Shown: piece by piece, positions 1 to 11,051 of the stretch
How positions within the stretch are numbered: position 1 is the stretch's first letter
Layout of the letters: the number at the start of each line of letters is the position of its first letter
Notes under the pieces: model-generated
The model's database searches: none
The model's input: only the letters and a program-made list of their open reading frames with translations
What the model was told of the DNA's origin: nothing
Position numbers and translations under genes: made by a program
Origin: Bacteroidales bacterium
GTDB lineage: Bacteria; Bacteroidota; Bacteroidia; Bacteroidales; UBA12170
Assembly: GCA_016933745.1 (NCBI GenBank)
Contig: JAFGAK010000338.1
Coordinates: forward strand, 1 to 35,132
DNA length: 35,132 nucleotides
Direction of reading: 5' to 3'

Positions 1-2
1 AA

Positions 3-2366
3 AATAATCAGTGTGAATTACAAAAAGTGACTGCATTTGTTGGAATTGATGCGGATCGATTTAGTCGATTACGCAAAACCAGAGCTTATATCGAACCTGA
101 TACATCCAATCCTTTTTTCACACTCGATCATAATAAATGTATCCTTTGTGGAATATGTGTTAGAACCTGTGATGAAGTGCAAGGAGTAAATGCTTTGGAT
201 TATGCCGATCGAGGTTTTGACACCGTGATTAGCACCTTTATGAATAGACCGATTATCGAATCGGTATGTGAAAGCTGTGGCGAATGTGTTGTGCGCTGTC
301 CGGTTGGAGCTCTAACTCCAAAAAAACAACAAGTACCAACGCGTGAAGTAAAGACTGTATGTTCTTATTGTGGAGTAGGTTGCAATATTTTCTTGGGCGT
401 CCGCGATAACAAAATTGTAAGCGTTAGAGGAGATCGAGAAAGTATTGTAAATAAGGGACGACTTTGCGTGAAAGGAAGGTTCGGTTTTAATTTTGTTAAC
501 CATCCCGATAGGCTAACGACTCCACTCATTAAGAAAAATGGTGCATTTGTTGAAGCGAGTTGGGAAGAAGCTTTGGATTTAATTGCTTCTAAATTCGCGA
601 AAAGCAAAAAAGATCAATTTGCTGCACTAGCATCTGCAAAAATTACAAACGAAGACAATTATGTAATTCAAAAGTTTACGCGAGCTGTGATGGAAACCAA
701 CAATGTTGATCATTGTGCACGGCTGTGTCATTCCCCAACAGTTGCTGGATTAGCACAAACCTTTGGAAGCGGAGCAATGACAAACTCCATTGATGAATTT
801 ACGGATGCAAAAACTATTTTTTCTATTGGATCGAATACAACACATGCGCATCCAATCATTGGGTTGCATATCAAAGAAGCCAAACGAAAAGGTGCAAAAA
901 TAATCGTAGCAAATCCTAAAGAAATTGATTTAGTGCGGTTTGCAGATATTCATCTTCGTCAGAAATCCGGCTCGGATGTAGCTTTGCTTATGGGAATGGC
1001 TCGAGTAATTATAGAAGAAGGGTTGGTAGATCAGAAATTTGTTACTGAAAGAACAGAGGATTATGAGAAACTGGTTGAATCGCTTGCAGAGTTTAGTTTA
1101 AACCAAGTGGAAGTGCTCACAGGAGTTCCAAAAGAGCAAATAATTGAGGCCGCAAAACTGTATGCAACAAATAAACCATCGTCTATTGTTTATGCAATGG
1201 GAATAACACAACATACGCACGGCACTGATAATGTATTAGCAATTAGTAATTTAGCCCTTTTAACAGGAAATATAGCCCTTGAATCTGGCGGTGTAAATCC
1301 GCTCCGTGGACAAAACAATGTTCAAGGAGCTTGTGATATGGGCGGATTACCAGACGTTTATACCGGTTATCAGAAAGTGAATAATCCAATTGCTCAAGCG
1401 AAATTTGAAAAAGCTTGGGGCGTACCATTAAGTAATAGAGTAGGGATAACCCATACAGAAATCTTTGATTTAATTGATGAAGGAAAAATTACAGCTTTAT
1501 ACCAAGTTGGGGAAAACCCGGTTATAAGTGAAGCTGATGCCAATCATGTTAAGAGATCCTTAGATAAACTCGACTTTTTTGTGGTTCAAGATATTTTTTT
1601 AACAGAAACAGCAAAATATGCGGATGTTGTATTACCAGCTACCACCTTTGCAGAGAAAGATGGGACTTTTACCAATACAGAACGCAGAGTTCAACGCGTA
1701 AGAAAAGCTATAAATCCAGTTGGAAATTCAAAAGAAGATTGGGAAATTACTTGCATAATAGCTCAAAAAATGGGCGCAAAAGGATTTGATTATCAAAATG
1801 TTGAAGAGATATCAAAAGAAATTAACTCTTTAACACCAAGCTATGCAGGTATTACATTTCAACGTATTGAAAAAGAAGGGTTGCAATGGCCTTGTCCAAC
1901 AGAAACACATCCGGGAACCAAAATTTTGCATACCGAAAAATTTGCAACTGCAAACGGAAAAGCTCGGTTTATGCCATTGGAATATCGATTATCAGATGAA
2001 CTTCCTGATGAGGATTATCCGTTATTACTAACTACAGATCGGAGTTTGTATCATTACCATACAAGTTCAATGACTGGACGTGTTGAAGGATTAATGCTAT
2101 TGGATAAGGAAGAATTATTGCGAATTCATCCGGAGGATGCAAAGAAGTGTGGAATTGTAGACGGCGAAATGGTGAAAGCATTTTCTCGTCGTGGAGAAGT
2201 TACTGTAAAAGCAAATATTACTGATATTGTTCAGCCTGGAGTTGTATCAATGACTTTTCACTTTTTCGAAACTCCAACAAATGAACTAACCATTTGTTCT
2301 TTAGATCCGGTCGCTAAGATTCCGGAAACCAAAGTCTGTTCTGTAAAAGTCGAGAAAATTGTATAG
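3..2366 (+). CDS. Formate dehydrogenase alpha subunit (molybdopterin oxidoreductase with N-terminal NuoG-like Fe-S domains), 5'-truncated by window edge
   Basis: Frame is open to the window edge (NNQCELQKVTAFVGIDADRF...), CxxCGxC ferredoxin clusters, VCSYCGVGCN Mo-bisMGD 4Fe-4S motif, DHCARLCHSPTVAGL active-site region with Cys. Confidence 0.9.
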   Translation, partial: NNQCELQKVTAFVGIDADRFSRLRKTRAYIEPDTSNPFFTLDHNKCILCGICVRTCDEVQGVNALDYADRGFDTVISTFMNRPIIESVCESCGECVVRCPVGALTPKKQQVPTREVKTVCSYCGVGCNIFLGVRDNKIVSVRGDRESIVNKGRLCVKGRFGFNFVNHPDRLTTPLIKKNGAFVEASWEEALDLIASKFAKSKKDQFAALASAKITNEDNYVIQKFTRAVMETNNVDHCARLCHSPTVAGLAQTFGSGAMTNSIDEFTDAKTIFSIGSNTTHAHPIIGLHIKEAKRKGAKIIVANPKEIDLVRFADIHLRQKSGSDVALLMGMARVIIEEGLVDQKFVTERTEDYEKLVESLAEFSLNQVEVLTGVPKEQIIEAAKLYATNKPSSIVYAMGITQHTHGTDNVLAISNLALLTGNIALESGGVNPLRGQNNVQGACDMGGLPDVYTGYQKVNNPIAQAKFEKAWGVPLSNRVGITHTEIFDLIDEGKITALYQVGENPVISEADANHVKRSLDKLDFFVVQDIFLTETAKYADVVLPATTFAEKDGTFTNTERRVQRVRKAINPVGNSKEDWEITCIIAQKMGAKGFDYQNVEEISKEINSLTPSYAGITFQRIEKEGLQWPCPTETHPGTKILHTEKFATANGKARFMPLEYRLSDELPDEDYPLLLTTDRSLYHYHTSSMTGRVEGLMLLDKEELLRIHPEDAKKCGIVDGEMVKAFSRRGEVTVKANITDIVQPGVVSMTFHFFETPTNELTICSLDPVAKIPETKVCSVKVEKIV

Positions 2367-2468
2367 GGTTCATATAAGATCGATTGGTCTTAGAGACCAG
2401 TCAGGTATTCTTCACAAACACTAAAGTCCTATAATTAATATTATGTTAAATAGATTGTTTAACAAAAA

Positions 2469-2492
2469 GGGACATTAAATGCTTAGTGTCCC
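2469..2492 (-). terminator. Rho-independent terminator for the minus-strand TPR gene
   Basis: GGGACATTAA-ATGC-TTAGTGTCCC stem-loop; on the minus strand it is followed by a T-run (aaaaa at 2464-2468 on +). Confidence 0.7.
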
Positions 2493-2503
2493 CTCTATGT
2501 ATA

Positions 2504-3637
2504 TTATAAATTATTCAATTCCTTCAATTTATCCATTTGACGTGTTGAAGTATAGATCTGTCTTAATGCTTTTATTACATCGTTATCTTCAGCATCAATT
2601 GAATGAGCTCTTTCAAAATATGGTAATCCTTTTAAGAAATACTCATTGGCTTCTAACATAATTTTATCATACTTTTCAGTTTGATCAAATGGTAAATCAT
2701 TGGCTTCCATATTTAAATCAAACGCTCTTTGATAATAAACAACTCCTAAATTATATAAGGCTAAGAAATAATCAGGATCTATTTCCAAAGCTTCTTGATA
2801 ATACTTAATGGCCTCTTCATTATTTTTAATTTCCTTGTAAGAATCTCCAAGAGCTAAATATAGACTTGCATTTTCCGGCTCTAATTCTATCGATTTTTTA
2901 AGTTTTGAAATCACTTCGTCAAATCTGCCCTGCCCTAATAAAATATTAATTTCAGCAATTAGAATCCCATTATTTTCAGGGTACTTAGCTCTTCCTTGTG
3001 AAAGGATCTCTTCTGCTTTTTCAAAATTTTCTTCTTTTTTATAAACGGTTGCTAACTCACTATAAATTGCTGGATTATTGTAGCCCATTACAATCAACTT
3101 GGTATAAGTTTCCTTGGCAACATCATCTATTCCACCATTTGAAGCAGATAATGCGGTTGCATAAACTGTCATGGTATCTACTACATCAATAATTGCATTA
3201 CTCATTCCGGCACGATTAAAACAATCAATTGCTTTATCAAAAACTTGACCTTCGAAATTAGCTATTCCGTTACTATAGAATGTGTTAGCTAGTTGCATTA
3301 CGTTGGTTGATAGATCTAAATACAAAGTATTTTTTTCATCGTATCCGGTTACTTTTTGGTAAGCTTCTAAGGCTTTCTCCAAACCATCTGGAGCCAAACT
3401 TTTGATGTTCTCATCAGTTGATGCACCAATTTTAGAATAAATCATACCATAATAGAGCCAAGTTTTAGCATCTTCTTTGGTTTTGTCGTTTTCGATCGCA
3501 ATATCAATCAATTCTTTGGCTTTTGCTAAATCGCCACTGTCAAGATTAACTTTTGCTGCATTTCTTTTGCTTGTCTGGGCACTTGCTATCATTGAGATTG
3601 CAAATATAAATGCCAATAAAACACTGTATCTTTTCAT
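2504..3637 (-). CDS. Tetratricopeptide repeat protein with signal peptide
   Basis: MKRYSVLLAFIFAISMIASAQ signal peptide; repeated TPR signatures (ALGDSYKEIKNNEEAIKYYQEALEIDPDYFLALYNLGVVYY). Confidence 0.85.
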   Translation of the reverse strand: MKRYSVLLAFIFAISMIASAQTSKRNAAKVNLDSGDLAKAKELIDIAIENDKTKEDAKTWLYYGMIYSKIGASTDENIKSLAPDGLEKALEAYQKVTGYDEKNTLYLDLSTNVMQLANTFYSNGIANFEGQVFDKAIDCFNRAGMSNAIIDVVDTMTVYATALSASNGGIDDVAKETYTKLIVMGYNNPAIYSELATVYKKEENFEKAEEILSQGRAKYPENNGILIAEINILLGQGRFDEVISKLKKSIELEPENASLYLALGDSYKEIKNNEEAIKYYQEALEIDPDYFLALYNLGVVYYQRAFDLNMEANDLPFDQTEKYDKIMLEANEYFLKGLPYFERAHSIDAEDNDVIKALRQIYTSTRQMDKLKELNNL

Positions 3638-3680
3638 GTTGTAAAAATTAAATAATTCCCTCTTTATCTATCTATTTTAG

Positions 3681-6239
3681 TTATTCATTATCTGGTTGAA
3701 TTTCAGTATTTGTTTCCTCATTTAGGTCAACTTCTTCAATTATTGTGCCATCATTAAGTAGATCATCTTCTAATTGATCGTCATCTTCAAACTGTTCTAC
3801 TTTAGCAACAGACGCAATCGAATCGCCTTCAGATATCTTTATAAGTCTAACGCCCTGTGTATTACGTCCCATTACGCGAATTGGATTTGTATCTCCACCA
3901 ACGGCCATACGAATTAAAATTCCCGATTTGTTAATAATCATTAAATCATCGAAATCAGTTACGTTTTTAATGGCGATTAATCCACCTGTTTTATCGGTGA
4001 TATTCAGTGTTTTAACACCTTTACCACCTCGATTAGTTTCGCGATAATCATCCAATTTTGATCGTTTTCCATAACCATTCTCAGAAACAACTAAAATATC
4101 AAAAACAGGATTACTTAAACAAATCATTCCAACAACTTCATCTTTTGGTCCGTCTAATTTAATTCCTCGAACACCAGATGCGTTTCTTCCCATAGGCCTT
4201 ACCAATTTTTCGTTAAAACGAATTGCCCTACCCGATTTGCTTGCAATAATAACTTCGTTTTCACCATTGGTCAAACGTGCTTCTAAAAGCGTATCGTTTT
4301 CTCGAATCGTAATCGCATTGATACCATTGGTTCTTGGACGACTATAAGCTTCCAACGATGTTTTCTTAATTACACCATTTTTAGTTGCCAAAATGATGAA
4401 ATTATTCTCGACATAGTCTTTGTTTCGAATATCTTTCACATTAAGATAGGCTTTCACAGCATCATCAACAGGAATATTAATAATGTTCTGAATTGCTCTT
4501 CCTTTGGTTGTTCTACTTCCTTCGGGGATTTCAAAAACACGTAACCAGAAGACGCGGCCTTGCTCAGTAAACATAAGCATATAATCATGCATACTAGCTA
4601 CAAACAAATGTTCAAGGAAGTCTTCGTTGCGCGCAACGGATCCTTTGGAACCACGTCCTCCCCTGTTCTGGCGACGATATTCTGTAAGCGCTGTACGCTT
4701 AATATAACCTGCATGTGAGATGGTAATTACCACTTCATCATCCGGGATGGTATCTTCAATTCTGAAATCAGTTGCAGCGTATTCGATTTTGCTTTTACGC
4801 TCATCACCATATTTCTCTTTAATCTCAATCATTTCTTGAGTAATGATCTCCATGCGAAGTTCTTTACTTTCTAAAATAGATTTAAGATGTTCGATGAGTT
4901 TGATGATTTCGTCGTATTCAGCACGAAGTTTATCTTGTTCTAATCCGGTTAAATGACGCAAACGCATATCCACAATAGCGCGCGCTTGCAAATCGCTAAG
5001 ATTGAATCGTGCCATCAAATTTTCTCGAGCTTCATCAGTGCTTTTCGATGCACGGATGATTTTAATTACTTCGTCGATATTGTCTGAGGCGATGATTAAA
5101 CCTTCTAATATATGTGCTCTCTTTTCTGCTTGATCAAGCTCAAATTGTGTTCTACGTGTTACAACTTCATGGCGATGCTCTACAAAGTGATAAATCATAT
5201 CCTTCAAGTTAAGCATCATCGGTCTGCCATGTACTAATGCAATATTATTAATACTGAAAGAAGTTTGCAAGGGCGACATTTGATAGAGTTTATTCAAAAC
5301 TACGTTTGTATTTGCATCTTTTTTCAATTCAAATACAATACGCATCCCGTTTCGATCACTTTCATCTCGAATATCCGAAATACCAACAATCTTCTTGTCG
5401 TTTACTAAATCAGCAATTTTCTTAATCATTTCCGCCTTATTCACCTGATATGGGATCGAAGTGGCAATGATTGCTTCTTTTCCTGGTCGAACTTCTTCTA
5501 AAGCCGTTTCTCCGCGCATTACAATTCTGCCGCGTCCGGTTTCATACGCTTCAATCACGCCATCATAACCATAAACAATACCTCCTGTTGGAAAATCAGG
5601 GGCTTTAATATATTGCATCAGTTCTTTGATGGTTATTTCGTTGTTTTGAATATAAGCGATGGTTCCATTGATAACTTCAGTTAAGTTATGCGGAGCCATA
5701 TTGGTAGCCATACCTACCGCAATCCCGGATGCACCATTGATAAGCAAACTAGGAATTCGTGTTGGTAAAACTGTTGGTTCTTTTAAGCTATCGTCAAAAT
5801 TCAATTGAAAATCAACGGTATTCTTGTCAATATCAACCAATGCTTCTTCCGATATTTTTCGTAATCGAGCTTCGGTATAACGCATGGCAGCGGGACTATC
5901 GCCATCAATACTACCAAAGTTACCTTGTCCATCAACCATTGGATAGCGAAGCGACCAATCTTGTGCCATTCTAACCATGGCATCGTATACAGATGAATCA
6001 CCATGCGGATGGTATTTACCAAGTACTTCCCCTACTATTCTGGCTGATTTTTTATAGCTTTTATTTGAAAATAATCCCAAATCTAACATTCCATATAATA
6101 CACGGCGATGCACTGGTTTCATACCGTCACGTACATCTGGCAATGCTCTCGAAACGATTACCGACATTGCATAATCGATGTATGCCGATTTCATTTGGGA
6201 GGCAATGTTTACCTTAATTATTCTTTCTCCTTCGTTCAT
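3681..6239 (-). CDS. gyrA: DNA gyrase subunit A
   Basis: [59 protein letters not shown] active-site Tyr, [11 protein letters not shown] GyrA-box-like motif. Confidence 0.97.
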   Translation of the reverse strand: MNEGERIIKVNIASQMKSAYIDYAMSVIVSRALPDVRDGMKPVHRRVLYGMLDLGLFSNKSYKKSARIVGEVLGKYHPHGDSSVYDAMVRMAQDWSLRYPMVDGQGNFGSIDGDSPAAMRYTEARLRKISEEALVDIDKNTVDFQLNFDDSLKEPTVLPTRIPSLLINGASGIAVGMATNMAPHNLTEVINGTIAYIQNNEITIKELMQYIKAPDFPTGGIVYGYDGVIEAYETGRGRIVMRGETALEEVRPGKEAIIATSIPYQVNKAEMIKKIADLVNDKKIVGISDIRDESDRNGMRIVFELKKDANTNVVLNKLYQMSPLQTSFSINNIALVHGRPMMLNLKDMIYHFVEHRHEVVTRRTQFELDQAEKRAHILEGLIIASDNIDEVIKIIRASKSTDEARENLMARFNLSDLQARAIVDMRLRHLTGLEQDKLRAEYDEIIKLIEHLKSILESKELRMEIITQEMIEIKEKYGDERKSKIEYAATDFRIEDTIPDDEVVITISHAGYIKRTALTEYRRQNRGGRGSKGSVARNEDFLEHLFVASMHDYMLMFTEQGRVFWLRVFEIPEGSRTTKGRAIQNIINIPVDDAVKAYLNVKDIRNKDYVENNFIILATKNGVIKKTSLEAYSRPRTNGINAITIRENDTLLEARLTNGENEVIIASKSGRAIRFNEKLVRPMGRNASGVRGIKLDGPKDEVVGMICLSNPVFDILVVSENGYGKRSKLDDYRETNRGGKGVKTLNITDKTGGLIAIKNVTDFDDLMIINKSGILIRMAVGGDTNPIRVMGRNTQGVRLIKISEGDSIASVAKVEQFEDDDQLEDDLLNDGTIIEEVDLNEETNTEIQPDNE

Positions 6240-6300
6240 AGTGTTTTATAAATTAATTTCATCCACCAAATACCCGTTTTACTGAAACTAAAAAGTGGAT

Positions 6301-6331
6301 TATTTTTGTGCATCATTTTTCCACAAAAATA
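6301..6331. repeat. Perfect 10-bp inverted repeat TATTTTTGTG-N11-CACAAAAATA upstream of gyrA
   Basis: Arms 6301-6310 and 6322-6331; each arm contains a TATTTTTG (-7-like TAnnTTTG) box, on opposite strands. Confidence 0.6.
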
Positions 6332-6426
6332 GGATGCGAATATACGGATTTTAATCGGAAAATGAAGGTTTTTAAAAGGTCAATCTGGGATAATTTTAAC
6401 AAGATTCTGTTGAAAAATAGTAGTGC

Positions 6427-6458
6427 TCTAGATAATTCCCCCTATTTTTGTATCTAGA
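6427..6458 (+). promoter_or_regulatory. Candidate clpC promoter -7 box (TATTTTTG, 6443-6450) bracketed by inverted repeat TCTAGATA-N16-TATCTAGA
   Basis: Matches Bacteroidota TAnnTTTG consensus 43 nt upstream of the clpC ATG; arms 6427-6434 and 6451-6458. Confidence 0.5.
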
Positions 6459-6493
6459 TTTGTTTTTTGAATTAAAATCCACAATACATAAAT

Positions 6494-9034
6494 ATGGAAG
6501 CAAAATTTTCACAACGCGTTCGCGATGTTCTTTCCTTTAGCAGAGAAGAAGCCTTAAGACTTGGAAATGAGTTTATTGGAGTAGAACATCTATTTCTCGG
6601 AATACTTAGAGAAGGCAAAGGAATCGCTTTTCATCTCATGGCGGAAGAAGGCATTGATCTGATAAAAATTAAAAAGCATATAGAAAAATCCATTCGAAGC
6701 ACAGATAAACCAGCTGCTAAACAAGAAGGAATTCCTTTTGTTCGTCAAGCTGAAAGAACCATTAAATTAACCTATTTAGAAGCCAAACTTTTTAAAAGCG
6801 AATTGGTAGGAACAGAGCATTTACTTTTGGCCATTTTAAAGAATGAAGATAATATGGTAACTAGATTGCTCGAAGACAGCGGATTTAATTATAAAAAAGC
6901 GGCCGAAGAACTGAGTCAGTTTTACACAAACACTTCAAATACAGAAGATAAGCCACCTGAATTATTTAATAGTGAATTGGAAGATGAACCAGGAGAAAAG
7001 CAAGATTTTGGAAGAGAGGAATCAAATATTCCACGTAAAGCCGGTGATGCAAAAACGACGACTCCTGTTTTAGATAATTTTGGAAGAGATTTAACTCGCA
7101 TGGCCGAAGAAAATCGTTTAGACCCAATTGTTGGCAGAGAAAAGGAATTGGAACGAATTGCGCAAATTTTAAGTCGGCGAAAGAAAAATAACCCAATTTT
7201 AATTGGAGAACCGGGCGTTGGTAAATCAGCCATTGCCGAAGGATTAGCAATTCGAATAGTTAATAGAAATGTTTCACGAGCTCTGTTTGGAAAAAGAATA
7301 TTTACGCTCGATCTTGCTTCTATTGTTGCAGGTACAAAATACCGTGGTCAGTTTGAAGAACGAATGAAAGCAATTCTTGCTGAATTGGAGAAACATCCAG
7401 AAATCATTCTGTTCATTGATGAGATACACACCATTGTTGGCGCAGGAAATGCTTCGGGATCTTTAGATGCATCGAATATGTTCAAACCAGCTCTTGCGCG
7501 CGGCGAATTGCAATGTATTGGAGCAACTACTTTGGATGAATACAGACAGCATATTGAGAAAGATGGAGCTTTGGAACGCAGGTTTCAAAAAATTATGGTA
7601 GAAGCCACCAGTCCCGAAGAAACCGTAACAATTCTTCATAATATCAAAGAAAGATACGAAGATCATCATTTGGTAAAATACACAGATGAAGCGCTCAAAG
7701 CATGTGTATCGCTAACTAATCGATATATTAGCGATCGTTTTTTGCCGGATAAAGCGATAGATGCATTGGACGAAGCTGGCGCACGAGTTCATATAACTCA
7801 TATGAATGTTCCACAAAACATCATGGACATTGAAACGAATGTTGCTCTTGTGAAAGCGAAGAAAAAAGAAGCTATCAGCAAACAAAAATTTGAAGTAGCT
7901 GCCGAACTTCGCGATAGCGAAAGAAAATTAAACGAAGCACTGAAAGCTGCTAAAATTGAATGGGAAGAAAAATCAAAGATAAATCGGGAAACTGTTGGTG
8001 AAGAAGAAGTGGCTCAAGTAGTTGCCATGATGACGGGAGTTCCTGTTCAACGTATTGCTCAAAATGAGAGCGATAAATTGATGAATTTAGACCAAGAACT
8101 TGAAGGTCAGGTTATCGGACAAAGCGATGCAATTAAGAAAGTTGTTAAAGCAATTCGCAGAAATAGAGCGGGTTTAAAAGACCCAAATAAACCAATTGGA
8201 ACATTTATTTTTCTTGGTCCAACCGGTGTAGGAAAAACCTATTTAGCTAAAATGTTGGCTAAAAGCATGTTCGATTCTGCAGATACGCTAATCCGAATCG
8301 ATATGAGTGAATACATGGAAAAATTTGCTGTTTCGAGATTGGTTGGAGCTCCCCCGGGCTATGTTGGATACGAAGAAGGTGGACAGTTAACTGAAAAAGT
8401 TCGACGCAAACCCTACTCTATTATTTTGCTTGACGAAATAGAGAAAGCACATCCTGATATCTTTCATTTATTACTACAAGTTTTGGATGATGGACAGCTA
8501 ACAGATAGTTTTGGACGTAAAGTGGATTTCAAAAACACAATTGTTATCATGACTTCTAATATTGGTTCCCGACAATTAAAAGAGTTTGGTAGTGGTGTTG
8601 GATTTAATACTTCTTCGCGGAAACAAGGAAAAGCAATTGCCAATTCTGGAGTTATCGAAAATGCGTTAAAACGTGCTTTTGCTCCCGAATTTTTAAATCG
8701 TATTGATGACGTGATCATTTTCGAAAGCCTTGAAAGAGATGATATTCATAAAATTATCGATATCGAGTTGCAAGGGCTGTATTCACGAATTAACCAAATG
8801 GGATACAGAATTAAAGTTACCGAACCTGCTAAAGATTTTCTGCTCGAAAAAGGTTGGGATCCTCATTTTGGCGCAAGACCATTAAAACGTGCTATTCAAA
8901 AATACATCGAAGATGAATTAGCAGAAGAAATTATCAAAACAAAACTTTCCGAAGGAGATCTTATCACAATCGATTTTGATAAAAAAACGGATTTATTGAA
9001 AGTGAAGATTTCAAAATCGAAAAAGAAAGCTTAG
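6494..9034 (+). CDS. clpC: ATP-dependent Clp protease ATP-binding subunit ClpC
   Basis: Clp-N repeats, two AAA+ modules ([32 protein letters not shown]), UVR-like linker, C-terminal D2-small domain. Confidence 0.95.
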   Translation: MEAKFSQRVRDVLSFSREEALRLGNEFIGVEHLFLGILREGKGIAFHLMAEEGIDLIKIKKHIEKSIRSTDKPAAKQEGIPFVRQAERTIKLTYLEAKLFKSELVGTEHLLLAILKNEDNMVTRLLEDSGFNYKKAAEELSQFYTNTSNTEDKPPELFNSELEDEPGEKQDFGREESNIPRKAGDAKTTTPVLDNFGRDLTRMAEENRLDPIVGREKELERIAQILSRRKKNNPILIGEPGVGKSAIAEGLAIRIVNRNVSRALFGKRIFTLDLASIVAGTKYRGQFEERMKAILAELEKHPEIILFIDEIHTIVGAGNASGSLDASNMFKPALARGELQCIGATTLDEYRQHIEKDGALERRFQKIMVEATSPEETVTILHNIKERYEDHHLVKYTDEALKACVSLTNRYISDRFLPDKAIDALDEAGARVHITHMNVPQNIMDIETNVALVKAKKKEAISKQKFEVAAELRDSERKLNEALKAAKIEWEEKSKINRETVGEEEVAQVVAMMTGVPVQRIAQNESDKLMNLDQELEGQVIGQSDAIKKVVKAIRRNRAGLKDPNKPIGTFIFLGPTGVGKTYLAKMLAKSMFDSADTLIRIDMSEYMEKFAVSRLVGAPPGYVGYEEGGQLTEKVRRKPYSIILLDEIEKAHPDIFHLLLQVLDDGQLTDSFGRKVDFKNTIVIMTSNIGSRQLKEFGSGVGFNTSSRKQGKAIANSGVIENALKRAFAPEFLNRIDDVIIFESLERDDIHKIIDIELQGLYSRINQMGYRIKVTEPAKDFLLEKGWDPHFGARPLKRAIQKYIEDELAEEIIKTKLSEGDLITIDFDKKTDLLKVKISKSKKKA

Positions 9035-9045
9035 ATCAATCTAAG

Positions 9046-9082
9046 AAAAAAAAAGGCTGTTTCAATTGAAACAGCCTTTTTT
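9046..9082. terminator. Bidirectional rho-independent terminator between convergent clpC and endonuclease I genes
   Basis: AAAAAAAAA-GGCTGTTTCAATTGAAACAGCC-TTTTTT; perfect 22-nt palindrome (9055-9076) with A-run and T-run flanks. Confidence 0.85.
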
Positions 9083-9099
9083 ATTTCGTGTTCTTTTGT

Positions 9100-10971
9100 T
9101 TATTGAATAATCAATCGGATATTTTGTGTACCTAGCTCTTTTGAGTCGAGTTGCAGAATGTAAATTCCTGCTTTTAATGATCCAACATACACTTGATGAT
9201 TGCTTGTATTTTTCAAATTTTCTTCCAACTGAAGCTGTCCTAAATAATTGAAAATTAATATCCGAGTATCATTTGCCAATTCACCATTTAACTGCACCCA
9301 AGAAGTTGTTGGATTTGGATAAATAGAAACTTTTTGTAATCCCAATTCATACAAACCTGTATTGACAGGGGTTCCGCTGATAATCACATCATCCAATTCC
9401 CAAGATTCAGCTGCAGTAGAAGTATTGGCATATTTGAACGCTATTGTAACAGCATCTCCAACAATCGTTGACAAATCAATCGTTCCGGATTCAACAAAAA
9501 CATATCCTCCTGTTGACCAATTCGCTTGACTAGATAAATCAGTCCAATTTGCAGCATTTGGGTCTCCACTTCCACTATAATTGGTAGAATACATTGCTTG
9601 GAATGTTGTGGAAGCGTCGTCAGGATAATTCATGGCTGTTCTAAAACTCATGGTTTCACTTGTGTAAGAATTAAAATCAATCAATGGAGTTAGCAACCAA
9701 TCTTCGTTTGGCACTGCACCATAATCATATCCCGACATTTTAGCCATCAAGTTTCCAGAATAAGAATAACTTGCCCAGTACTGACTAGTACCAGTAACAT
9801 TTACAGCCGTGAATATGCCCATATCACCGGATTCAAAATCCTCGTTAATTGGTAACTGAATAGTTCCATCAAATGCACTCAAATAATAGCTGTATTCTGA
9901 AGAAACTCCAGTTTCTTGATCATTATCAACAGCAGTAATTTGGTAATACACTCTCGTTCCGGCAGCTTGCGCAGGAATAGTTGCAGTATATAGGCTTCCA
10001 TTTGCTTGCATAGGAATTGTATTCGAAAGAACTCCGGTTTCAGTTCCCCATTTAAGCGTCACTTGACTTAGAGTTCCGTTGTCTGTAATTGAAGCACTTA
10101 CTACAACTGCCACATTTGGTTCTGGTGCAGCTGGATTTGTCGAAACATTTCCAATGATTGGTGATGTTGTAACACTTCCCCACACTGCCGCTACATATTC
10201 CGGATGATCGATATAAGGATTCCGGTTGTGTTGTAAGGCGTAGATTGCATTGTTTCTATCAATTTCTTTTTGACTCACAGGATCATTTTCATGCCAACTG
10301 ATAAGCAATTCTAATTGCCATTCTACATAAACAGGATATTTACTTCCATCTAAAACTTCGCTATTCCAATTTTGAATAACATCTTCGTAGCGAGTTGCCA
10401 TATAAAAATAAGTTCTTGCTAAATCTCCTTTGTATTCATCGATTGGCTCAAAAACAGTTCCTGAATATCCGCTTGTGGAATTTGAACCAACTTTCGATCC
10501 ATTTGTTGAAGTCCAAGATGCACTATTTACTTCACCATAAGGATAATTCCCTCTTTGTCCATTTACATAACCATCCGTAGGATAAATATGAAATAACTCT
10601 GTATACATAGGGCTTGCATCATTAAACCAACTTTTCGGGAAACTATGTTCTCTGTTATAGCAACTACCCTCTCCAGAATAAGTTCCACATTGGTCTGTTC
10701 CAAAGGTCCATTCATAGGCTGGAGTTCCTCCAGGCACATCGCTGTATATATCCCAAACTTTTCCATTATCCTTTTTATCGGTAGTTTCAAAAGCTACCCA
10801 AATACCGGGTGTATATGAAACAGATGTGTGACCTTTAATAATATTAAAAAGAGTAGTTTTGAGCTGAGCTCCGGTTTGTCCTTGCGCATAATCGTAATAA
10901 CCGGCAGGAGCTTGAGCAAAAAGTGTGCTTACAAAAATAGCCGCACTTAATAAGAGTAAAATTTTCTTCAT
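9100..10971 (-). CDS. Secreted endonuclease I family nuclease with choice-of-anchor-J-like domain and T9SS C-terminal sorting domain
   Basis: Signal peptide; endonuclease I signatures (CYNREHSFPKSWFND...LFHIYPTDGYVNGQRGNYPYGEV); cleaved-adhesin/anchor-J-like region; C-terminal VSIYPNPTTSWVQL...GIYILQL. Confidence 0.88.
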   Translation of the reverse strand: MKKILLLLSAAIFVSTLFAQAPAGYYDYAQGQTGAQLKTTLFNIIKGHTSVSYTPGIWVAFETTDKKDNGKVWDIYSDVPGGTPAYEWTFGTDQCGTYSGEGSCYNREHSFPKSWFNDASPMYTELFHIYPTDGYVNGQRGNYPYGEVNSASWTSTNGSKVGSNSTSGYSGTVFEPIDEYKGDLARTYFYMATRYEDVIQNWNSEVLDGSKYPVYVEWQLELLISWHENDPVSQKEIDRNNAIYALQHNRNPYIDHPEYVAAVWGSVTTSPIIGNVSTNPAAPEPNVAVVVSASITDNGTLSQVTLKWGTETGVLSNTIPMQANGSLYTATIPAQAAGTRVYYQITAVDNDQETGVSSEYSYYLSAFDGTIQLPINEDFESGDMGIFTAVNVTGTSQYWASYSYSGNLMAKMSGYDYGAVPNEDWLLTPLIDFNSYTSETMSFRTAMNYPDDASTTFQAMYSTNYSGSGDPNAANWTDLSSQANWSTGGYVFVESGTIDLSTIVGDAVTIAFKYANTSTAAESWELDDVIISGTPVNTGLYELGLQKVSIYPNPTTSWVQLNGELANDTRILIFNYLGQLQLEENLKNTSNHQVYVGSLKAGIYILQLDSKELGTQNIRLIIQ

Positions 10972-11051
10972 ATAAATTGACGCATAAAAATAAGGTTACA
11001 AATGTAACTATAAATATGTTACAATACTTTGATGTGAATAGCTATATGGGT

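Noticed and set aside
312-607. Minus-strand ORFs 63 and 80 aa
   Set aside because: Antisense to the clear FDH alpha CDS; no recognisable domain or independent signals.
2384-2404. TGGTCT-TAG-AGACCA hairpin downstream of FDH
   Set aside because: Possible terminator for the plus-strand gene, but stem is short and no T-run follows; not called.
5759-6217. ORFs 71, 73 and 74 aa overlapping gyrA
   Set aside because: Shadow ORFs in other frames of gyrA; low-complexity, no family resemblance.
6922-7669. Minus-strand ORFs 103, 94 and 68 aa within clpC
   Set aside because: Antisense shadow ORFs of a conserved AAA+ gene.
10995-11008. GTTAC-AAAT-GTAAC palindrome upstream of endonuclease I with embedded TACATTTG
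   Set aside because: Probably promoter-related but -33 element is not at the expected spacing; too weak to call alone.
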